DNA of 24,968 bases from Neocallimastix lanati (nom. inval.). Its lineage: Eukaryota > Neocallimastigomycota > Neocallimastigomycetes > Neocallimastigales > Neocallimastigaceae. A program made the translations under genes and the position numbers. The stretch lies in the NCBI GenBank assembly GCA_016946835.1, contig JACVTC010000157.1:365001-389968 (forward strand), read 5' to 3'. The stretch's first letter is position 1; the number at the start of each line of letters is the position of its first letter. The notes under the pieces were generated by a model. It did not search any database and was not told where the DNA came from. It saw nothing but the letters and a program-made list of their open reading frames with translations. Positions 18,734 to 24,968 of the stretch are shown here, piece by piece.

Positions 18734-19048
18734 TGTTAAAATAATCACATTTTATTTTATATTTTTATATTATTAAAATTATATTTTTATATTCTTATAT
18801 TATTATCAATATTATATTTTTATCTTATATTAATATTTTATTCTTATATTTTTATGTTGTGTAACATTTATCTATGTGTATTAATTCATAGAATTATCAC
18901 ATGATTAAATATGTAATTTTTACTATAAAAATAATTATTTTTATTATCTTAAAAAATGAGTTCTTTACATTAATAAAATTTATGTATTAAATAAATACAA
19001 AAATAAATAAAGTTTATTATAAAAAAAAAAACACACATACTTTTCTCA
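18734..19048 (+). repeat. 5' LTR of copia copy 2
   Basis: Starts TGTTAAAATAATCACATTTT, identical to the sequence at 24879, and ends CA at 19047-19048 directly before the primer site, giving 315 bp with TG...CA ends. A TATAAAA at 18924-18930 is a plausible promoter, and AATAAA motifs near 18990-19015 are plausible polyadenylation signals. The right border is inferred from the CA and the primer site because the 3' LTR is cut off. Confidence 0.88.
18924..18930 (+). promoter_or_regulatory. Candidate TATA box in 5' LTR
   Basis: TATAAAA lies about 190 bases into the LTR and 119 bases before its end, a position compatible with a U3 promoter. In such AT-rich DNA the motif alone is weak evidence. Confidence 0.3.
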
Positions 19049-19073
19049 GATTAAGAGTCTCAATTAGCTCTTA
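19049..19073 (+). promoter_or_regulatory. Primer-binding site and hairpin, copia copy 2
   Basis: GATTAAGAGTCTCA directly follows the LTR. It is shared with copia copy 1 (5643) apart from one base. Its reverse complement TGAGACTCTTAATC matches the anticodon-arm sequence typical of tRNA-Lys(CUU). Upstream in that complement GAGC resembles a D-stem, though spacing differs from a real tRNA. TAAGAG (19052-19057) can also pair with CTCTTA (19068-19073). Half-tRNA priming is known for copia-class elements; its use here is inferred. Confidence 0.55.
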
Positions 19074-19118
19074 TTTATAAAAACATATCCGTTATTTAAA
19101 ACCGCCTTTCTTATAAAT

Positions 19119-20164
19119 ATGAATACTTCTAACAATTTAGATTCATCTTCAACTCCAAGAGAGATATTAAATGAAGAGAACTTTGATATTTGGGCGTACG
19201 AATTGAGAACAAATCTCGAAATAAATCACATAGACAAATACATCCAATTCGACGCCAACGAAGAATTAAATGAGTTATATGATAAACTCAAATCTAAAAA
19301 AGAAGATAAGAAGAATATTGAAAATTCAATTTCTCTAATTAAAGAAAAGGACGGTAGAGCTCGCCAACAAATTCTATGCTCGGTTTCCAAAGAAACCAAA
19401 GCCACGTTGATAGGCCTTCGATTAAAATCGGCCTACGAAATGTATAAATATCTGGAAAGCGAATATAATATCATAAATATCAACAAAGTTCCAGATTTAT
19501 ACGACCGTTTAAAAAATCTAAGAGCCAAGACGGACAAAGAAGTAATCAAATTTACTACAGAATTCGAACATCTATGTAATCTACTCAAAGAATTAGGAAA
19601 AACAATAGACGAAGATGAAAAATTCAAATTACTCCTGAAGGGACTCCCAGGGGAATATAAAATTATGTCAAATTCAATTATAAAGACAATCTTCAAGAGA
19701 TTGCAAATGAAATCAGAACTATAGCCAAAAGAACCTTAAATGCGGAAGACCCAAAGCCAGTGGAAGAAGTTTCTTTTATAAAAAATGCGAACAATAATCA
19801 TTCCCAAAATAATTCTAGGAATAATAATCACAATAATTATAATAACAATAACAATAATTATAATAATAATTATAATAATAACTATAACAATAATAACCGG
19901 AGAAGAAGAAACCAGAAAAACAACAAAAATAACAGAAACAAAACCAAAAGAAATAACGAGAAGTACTGTTCAATCTGTGACAAACATGACCATTTCACAA
20001 GAAATTGCTACTTTAATGCAAGGAATCCTAATAATAAAATTAAAGAAATAGCAAGAAAGTTCAGCAACATTAACCTAGCCAAAGATACAATCAACAACTT
20101 AGAAATCATTGATGCCCTCAGTAACTATGATGAATCTCAAGAAACCCATGAAAAGAATATCTGA
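19119..20164 (+). CDS. gag: Copia Gag, copy 2 (one frameshift)
   Basis: Gag forms the particle shell and binds the element RNA. The ATG at 19119 starts MNTSNNLDSSSTPREILNEE; the block ENFDIWAYELRTNLE is the usual copia Gag opening. The capsid-like part includes SAYEMYKYLESEYN, YDRLKNLRAKTDKEVIKF and FKLLLKGLPGEYKIMSNSI, ending at a stop at 19724 in frame one. Near 19680 a one-base shift joins KDNLQEIANEIRTIAKRTLN in another frame, which runs to 20164 through an Asn/Arg-rich tract and a perfect CX2CX4HX4C zinc knuckle, CSICDKHDHFTRNC (19967-20008). The end is a TGA at 20162-20164 that is in frame with Pol. Without the shift, Gag would be about 348 codons. Confidence 0.9.
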
Positions 20165-20167
20165 CTA
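20162..20167 (+). promoter_or_regulatory. Candidate leaky stop (TGA CTA) between Gag and Pol
   Basis: Gag ends ...EKNI with TGA at 20162-20164. The next codons CTA GAT GGA GAA stay open in the same frame and run into the protease-integrase ORF (first ATG 20189). UGA followed by CUA is an established stop-readthrough context in eukaryotes. Its location exactly at the Gag/Pol border, after the zinc knuckle and before the protease, is where retroelements control Pol output. A plain nonsense mutation is the alternative. Confidence 0.45.
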
Positions 20168-21997
20168 GATGGAGAAAATCCATATGACATGTCTCCTGAA
20201 CCACCAATGAATAACTCTTATGAATCAAATGATTTAATAATCAATTATTTAGGGGACTATAACAAACCTAAAACAAATCCAATCAACTATAATATTTCAA
20301 ATGAATCAATTCATGATGAACATAAATCAAATATATCAAATAAAATTATGGAATCACGTGATATAATAATCAATAACGTAGAAAATAATAATAATCTAGA
20401 ATTAAACCTTATTGGTAAAAATAAATTAGTAAAACCTCATGATAGTCCACTTCCACCTATGATTCCAAATATTATTACAAACGACTTAAATAGAAAAACT
20501 ATATATGAATTCATCAACAATCATAAATGTCATCCAGATTATAATAATGGATATGTAATATCCATAGATTCTGGAGCATCTTCAAATATCACGGGATCAC
20601 TTAAAAATCTATGTAATGTTAGAGATTATCATACAAATATGATACTACCAACAAAGGAAAAAGAAATAGTACAAGTTTCAAAAATTGGAGATCTTACGGG
20701 ATACATCAATAATATTTACTTCATAATAAAAAATGTATTATATTCAGAAGATATTAATGAAAATAAAACATTAATATCATTCAACGATCTTAAAAGACAG
20801 TACTTAGCTGATGTTATCATTATTGATAACAATGCATACTTTAGATTAGCAAAACTAAATGGTCAACTTTTATGCATAGAAAAAGAAAACTCAATCAAAA
20901 TTTGTAATATTTACGTTAATAATAAACAAGGAAATTATAAAACAATATACAGTTTACAAAGTAGCAATCTAGACCAATACTCCTTAAGTATATGGCATAA
21001 AAGACTGTGCCATTTCTATAACAATAATCTTATTAAATTCCTAAATGGACACACAATTAACAAAACTCTATGTATTGGCTGCAAAATATCAAAGCTGAAA
21101 AAAGAACCTTTTAGAAAAACTTTAAACGCAAGAAGTACAAGGCCATTGGAACTAATCCACTCGGACATTATTGGACCTCTTAAAGAATCAAGGAATAATT
21201 TCAAATATATTTTAACTTTCCTTGATGATTTCACAAGAAAAAGTTGGATATATCTACTAAAAAGAAAATCTGAAGTTCCAGAAATCTTTGAAAATTTTAT
21301 AAGAATGGTGACAAATGAATCAAATTTAACAATAACAAAAATACAAAGTGACAATGGAAAAGAATATACATCAAGAAAATTCATAGATATCTGCAACAAA
21401 GCAGGTATACAAAGAAATCTTACCGTTCCAAGAAACCCACAAAGCAATGGAAGAGCTGAAAGATTAAATGGAACAATAATAAATGCTACAAAAGCATTAT
21501 TAAACCAAGCAAAGTTAAGCTACCACTTCTGGGAAGACGCTGTCAAAACCGCAGTGAAAATATATAATATGACTCCAAGAACTGCAATAAAGTTTAAAAT
21601 TCCTGATGAATTATACTACCATAAAGAAGTGAATATTGACAATCTTCGTGTTTTTGGATGCAGAGCATACTACTATGTAGATGCTTCCCTTAAAAACTCA
21701 AAATTTGATAACAACACATTACCTGGAATTTTCTTAGGATATGATGAACATTCTCCAGGATATGTTATTTTTGGAACTAATGATTGCAAAACTCATATTG
21801 TTCGTGATGCCGTATTCGAAGAAGATATCCCTGGAAACTTTAATTTCAATAACAAAACAAATTATAAAGAAAATTACACACCTGAAGAACTTAACACAGA
21901 AGAAGATGAAGATGAAGACGAAGATTTAGAATATGAATCAAATGAAAATATTCAAACGTTCATCACCAAAGTAACAACAATCAAAATGTACTCTTAA
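20165..21997 (+). CDS. pol: Copia Pol N-terminal part: protease and integrase, copy 2
   Basis: The 602-codon frame counted from the ATG at 20189 holds first an aspartic protease with VISIDSGASSNITGS (catalytic Asp 127). The integrase zinc module has His 270, His 275, Cys 295 and Cys 298 (WHKRLCHF...LCIGCKISK). The catalytic core is Asp 326 (LIHSDIIGPL), Asp 388 (IQSDNGKEY) and Glu 424 (NGRAERLNG), with 35 residues between the last two, a proper DD35E. The C-terminal signature NLRVFGCRAYYY and PGIFLGYDEHSPGYVIF follows, then an acidic tail (EEDEDEDEDLEYES). A one-base shift near 21975-21990 ends the frame at 21997 while the linker continues in the next frame. The upstream 8 codons join it to Gag through the TGA. 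It processes the polyprotein and integrates cDNA. Confidence 0.93.
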   Translation, partial: LDGENPYDMSPEPPMNNSYESNDLIINYLGDYNKPKTNPINYNISNESIHDEHKSNISNKIMESRDIIINNVENNNNLELNLIGKNKLVKPHDSPLPPMIPNIITNDLNRKTIYEFINNHKCHPDYNNGYVISIDSGASSNITGSLKNLCNVRDYHTNMILPTKEKEIVQVSKIGDLTGYINNIYFIIKNVLYSEDINENKTLISFNDLKRQYLADVIIIDNNAYFRLAKLNGQLLCIEKENSIKICNIYVNNKQGNYKTIYSLQSSNLDQYSLSIWHKRLCHFYNNNLIKFLNGHTINKTLCIGCKISKLKKEPFRKTLNARSTRPLELIHSDIIGPLKESRNNFKYILTFLDDFTRKSWIYLLKRKSEVPEIFENFIRMVTNESNLTITKIQSDNGKEYTSRKFIDICNKAGIQRNLTVPRNPQSNGRAERLNGTIINATKALLNQAKLSYHFWEDAVKTAVKIYNMTPRTAIKFKIPDELYYHKEVNIDNLRVFGCRAYYYVDASLKNSKFDNNTLPGIFLGYDEHSPGYVIFGTNDCKTHIVRDAVFEEDIPGNFNFNNKTNYKENYTPEELNTEEDEDEDEDLEYESNENIQTFITKVTTIKMYS

Positions 21998-23059
21998 TTC
22001 AACAAAATTTCAATAATAATAATACTTCAAATTTCAACGACAGTAACCATTCAAGTGAAGATTCTCATGAGTATTCTCAAAACAATAATAATAACTCATT
22101 AAATAATAATAAAATTTACAACGACAGTTATGAATCAAATATTTCTACTAATAATTCAAATAATATTTCAAATAATAATTCAAATAATATTCCAAGTAAT
22201 AATTCAAATATTATTTCAAATAATAACTCAAACAATATCTCAAATAATACTTCATATAAGAATTCAAATAATTCAACAATTAAATCAAATATCTCGAATC
22301 ACAATTTAACGAATAATTTAAATAAAATAAAATATATATTTAACAGTGACTCAAATATTGTCAATAAAATGAAATCAGATATTAAGCAATATGATTTAAA
22401 GCATAATGGTATTATTAGTGATTATAAAAATAATAAATTTAATGCTAATAAAATTGTTAATAAACAATTAAAACAGGCAACTAAAAATTTAAAAGATTTT
22501 ATTAAAAATAAATATAACAATGAAGAACTCTTATCAGAAATTTACAAAAATATAAAATCAAATATATTTTCAAATAATGATAATAACTCCTCAAATAATA
22601 ATTCCAATACAAATAATAATTTAAAATCAATAAATAATTCTAATATTCCAATTAATTATCAAAATAATTCAAAGAATATTTCTAATGCAAAACAGTCAAA
22701 TAAAAATAATAAAAAGATAATTAATAAAGTTCAAGCCACAAATTCAAATAATTTACATATGCCTGAAAACATTAATCAAAATAGGAAAAATAAAAATCAA
22801 GCCACAATAAATACTTCGAAATTTTCAAAAAAGAAGAGAGTGAGACGACAACCCGCGGATCCGATCCGGTGTCGTCGGTATCGTTGTGCAGTCGCCTCAC
22901 AGCTCGACCAGCGAGCCATTTGGGGGAACCCCCGCGAGAAAAAACGCCTTCTAAAGTGATAATCATTAACAAAAGAAAAGTTTGAAAGAAAATTAAAAAG
23001 GATTAGAATTCAAAAATTAAAAATCTCAAAAATTTTAGAGAAAAGAAAAGCACTAAATA
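21985..23059 (+). CDS. Asn/Ser-rich linker of copia polyprotein, interrupted
   Basis: After the shift near 21985 the frame continues QNVLLIQQNFNNNN and a long Asn/Ser/Ile tract (NNSNNISNNNSNNIPSNNSN), then a Lys-rich part (KMKSDIKQYDLKHNGIISDY, KQLKQATKNLKDFIKNKYNN). It reaches FSKKKRV at about 22838, where a GC-rich insertion breaks it. Beyond the insertion a very basic segment resumes (FERKLKRIRIQKLKISKILE). At over 350 codons this linker between integrase and RT is long for a copia element. Clustered Lys/Arg near its end could act like the nuclear-localisation signal known at the Ty1 integrase C-terminus; that role is inferred. Confidence 0.65.
22839..22959 (-). mobile_element. 111-bp GC-rich insertion with AGTGA flanks, SINE-like
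   Basis: 22844-22954 is about 60% G+C inside DNA below 25%. AGTGA stands on both sides (22839-22843 and 22955-22959), as for a 5-bp target duplication. Three hairpins are visible: GACGACA/TGTCGTC (22844-22850 with 22870-22876), GCTCG/CGAGC (22902-22906 with 22912-22916) and GGGGG/CCCCC (22922-22926 with 22929-22933). On the minus strand TGGCTCGCTGG (22918-22908) resembles a Pol III A box in a D-arm setting (GCTC...GAGC). GGATCGGATCC (22867-22857), 40 bases further on, resembles a B box. This suggests a tRNA-derived SINE, but no poly-A tail is seen. Contamination or another structured RNA remains possible. Confidence 0.5.
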
Positions 23060-24871
23060 ATGAAACATCAAAAAACTACTCCAAAATACATTGCAATTGT
23101 TAATTCTAATTATTTATTAAACAAAAGGAAGAGAGAGAATGACTCTAGTACAGATCATAATATTTATAAGAAACAAAGAATTAAACAATTAATTAAATTA
23201 GGAAGACAAACATTAAACGATAATCATATTCCTATAAAACAAAATGATAATTTTAACAAATCAAATGAAAATGTTAATACTGAAAATGAAACGAATAAAA
23301 CAAGCAATGATACAAATAAACAAATAAATAGCATTGATTTAGATACTCCGCAAACATTCCTAGAAGCAGTAACTAGTGTTGATAAGGATAAATGGATAGA
23401 AGCAATATCAAGCGAGCTTGAAAATCTCTACAACAACAAACCATGTCCTTAGTAAAGAAGCTACCTGAAGGAAGAAAACCTATTGAATACAAATGGGTAT
23501 TCACAAAGAAATATAACGATAAAGGAGAACTTGAAAAATACAAGGCTAGACTAGTAATCAAAGGATTTAAACAAATTGAAGGTATTGATTATGACAAAAC
23601 ATACTCTCCCACATTATCTGTTGAAAGCATGCGCTTAGTCATCGCAATAGCTTCATTACATAAATGGAAAATACAACAATTAGACATCAAAGCCGCATAC
23701 CTAAATGCTCCTCTGAATGAAGAAATCTATATGACAATTCCAGAAGGAGATCCAAACTATAAAAACGGTTTTTGGAAATTAAACAAAGCCTTATATGGAC
23801 TGAAACAAGCAGGAAGAATGTGGAACATAACAATCTCTAATTTCCTGAAGAGTATAGGTTTTACTCAACTTAAAAGTGAACAATGCTTATTTTCAAAATC
23901 AAATTCCAAAAAAGAAACTACTTGCATTGTTGCATTATATGTAGATGATATGCTTATTACAGGCTTAGATAGTGAAATAAACTCCACTGTTGAATTAATT
24001 AAAAACAAATTTAAAATATCAAAATGTAGTCCAGTAAATCATATACTTGGAATAACTGTTGAACCTACTAAATATGGATATAATATTTCACAAAAGAAAT
24101 ATATTAACGATATCTTAAAAAGATTCAAAATAAATGAAAATCAAAAATCCTCTACTCCTTGTGTAGGTGAAAACATTAAAGAAATTAACAACGAACCATT
24201 CGATAATAGTATCTATCAAAGCGCAGTAGGCTCTCTCATACATCTAGCAAAATGCACAAGACCTGATATTGCTTGTGCAGTAAACAAAGCATCAAGAAAA
24301 AATAAAAACCCAAATATGACCGATTGGAAAAAGGTACTACAAATATTTAAATATATTAACCAAACCAAAGACTATTACCTACAATACAAAAGAGATGGAA
24401 ATCTTAATGGCTATACTGACTCCGACTTCGCTGGAGATTTAACCAATAGTAAATCTACATCTGGAAATATCTACTTCCTAGCTTCAGGACCAGTCTTATG
24501 GATGTCAAGACAACAACAATGTGTCTCAAGATCCACTGCCGAAGCAGAATATGTTGCATTATCGGAAGCCGTCGCAAATGGTTTATGGTTAAAAAAATAT
24601 TCTTGAAGAACTATTTAACAAAAAATTCAAAATAAATCTCTATGGTGACAATAAAGCCAGTCTATATTCCGCCGAAAATTTCGCTATTGGAAAAAGACTA
24701 AGACACATACGTGTAAGTTACCATTTCTTCAAGGAACATGTTGAAAATAATAATGTTATTTTACAACATATCAAATCCGAAGACAATCTTGCAGATGTAC
24801 TCACAAAAGATGTCAACGGAAATAAAATGTTATTCTTCGCAAACAAAATTTTCAAGAAAAATCTTGTTTAG
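23060..24871 (+). CDS. pol: Copia reverse transcriptase and RNase H, copy 2 (two frameshifts)
   Basis: The frame from 23060 passes a Lys/Asn-rich stretch to the RT start TPQTFLEAVTSVDKDKWIEA, ISSELENLYNNK, and shifts at 23440 (AAACCATG lacks one A). It continues from 23443 as SLVKKLPEGRKPIEYKWVFT, KARLVIKGFKQIEGIDYDKT and QQLDIKAAYLNAPL (Asp 81 of that frame), then LNKALYGLKQAGRMW and the LYVDDMLITG active site (residues 165-174). RNase H follows with GYTDSDFAGDLTNSKSTSG and SRSTAEAEYVALSEA. An A7 run near 24590 shifts the frame again. The end then reads INLYGDNKASLYSAENFAIG, RLRHIRVSYHFFKEHVE and SEDNLADVLTKDVNGNK, stopping at 24869-24871. It copies element RNA into cDNA. Apart from the shifts it looks complete. 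Confidence 0.93.
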
Positions 24872-24878
24872 GGGGGAA
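24870..24878 (+). promoter_or_regulatory. Polypurine tract
   Basis: AGGGGGGAA lies immediately before the 3' LTR and overlaps the last two bases of the pol stop codon. It is the expected plus-strand primer site; a run of six G is striking in this AT-rich DNA. Confidence 0.9.
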
Positions 24879-24968
24879 TGTTAAAATAATCACATTTTAT
24901 TTTATATTTTTATATTATTAAAATTATATTTTATATTCTTATATTATTATCAATATTATATTTTATCT
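24879..24968 (+). repeat. 3' LTR of copia copy 2, truncated by window end
   Basis: TGTTAAAATAATCACATTTT and onward matches 18734-18825. The only differences are two T5 runs in the 5' LTR that are T4 here. About 225 bases of the LTR lie beyond the window. Confidence 0.95.

Larger units (their letters stand above)
18734..24968 (+). mobile_element. Ty1/copia retrotransposon copy 2, nearly complete, right end outside window
   Basis: Order: 5' LTR (18734-19048), primer site, Gag, protease, integrase, linker, RT, RNase H, polypurine tract, start of the 3' LTR (24879). The first 90 or so bases of the two LTRs are identical except for two T-runs one base longer in the 5' copy, which indicates a recent insertion. 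All catalytic motifs are intact. The frame is interrupted by about four to six single-base shifts and one in-frame TGA. The five bases before the 5' LTR are GTATT; the matching target duplication would lie beyond the window. Confidence 0.95.

Noticed and set aside
22844-22954. HDV-like ribozyme in the GC-rich insert.
   Set aside because: The minus strand has CTCGCTGG and GCACAAC resembling HDV pieces, but GCTCG/CGAGC forms a simple hairpin and the nested double pseudoknot cannot be built.
22772-22972. Minus-strand ORF through the GC-rich insert as a protein gene.
   Set aside because: It exists only because the insert lacks stops. The insert has strong hairpins and Pol III-like boxes, and no protein family was recognised.

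Overview
The window is a eukaryotic transposon graveyard with extremely AT-rich DNA (long A/T runs, ATTTT and AATAAAT simple repeats). I see no housekeeping gene, rRNA or ordinary tRNA gene. The coding remnants are Asn-rich retrotransposon polyproteins and FLYWCH/MULE-type transposases. That combination fits an anaerobic gut fungus (Neocallimastigomycota) best. This is inference from composition and element types; another AT-rich protist or fungus is not excluded.

Layout. 1-2690: a foldback-like inverted repeat (left arm 1-58, spacer 59-341, expanded right arm 342-1500 holding an 18-unit 57/63-bp satellite), then a decayed FLYWCH/MULE transposase. 2690-5642: gene-free, with a possible solo LTR, an AATAAAT microsatellite, four copies of a 163-bp hairpin-forming repeat, and poly-T. 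5643-9598: a Ty1/copia element (copy 1), frameshifted and lacking protease and most of integrase. 9777-11371: a second copy of the foldback structure plus MULE gene, without the satellite expansion. 11372-14832: mostly gene-free, with a short copia relic and one unrecognised broken gene (13232-13786). 14833-18122, minus strand: scrambled Ty3/gypsy remnants (Gag fragment, integrase, linker, RT start, Asn/Gln-rich ORF) in an order no intact element has. 18734 to the window end: a nearly complete Ty1/copia element (copy 2) with 5' LTR, primer site, Gag, protease, integrase, RT, RNase H, polypurine tract and the start of the 3' LTR.

How the parts work together. In copia copy 2 all catalytic motifs survive (DSGA protease, HHCC/DD35E integrase, YVDD reverse transcriptase, RNase H acidic residues). 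The reading frame is interrupted by several one-base shifts and, exactly between Gag and Pol, by one in-frame TGA followed by CTA, a known leaky-stop context. Both copia copies share a 16-base segment directly after the 5' LTR that is complementary to a lysine-tRNA(CUU) anticodon arm, suggesting half-tRNA priming. The most unusual item is a 111-bp, about 60% GC insertion inside copy 2 (22844-22954), flanked by AGTGA repeats, rich in hairpins and carrying antisense A-box/B-box-like motifs: a candidate tRNA-derived SINE or foreign structured RNA.
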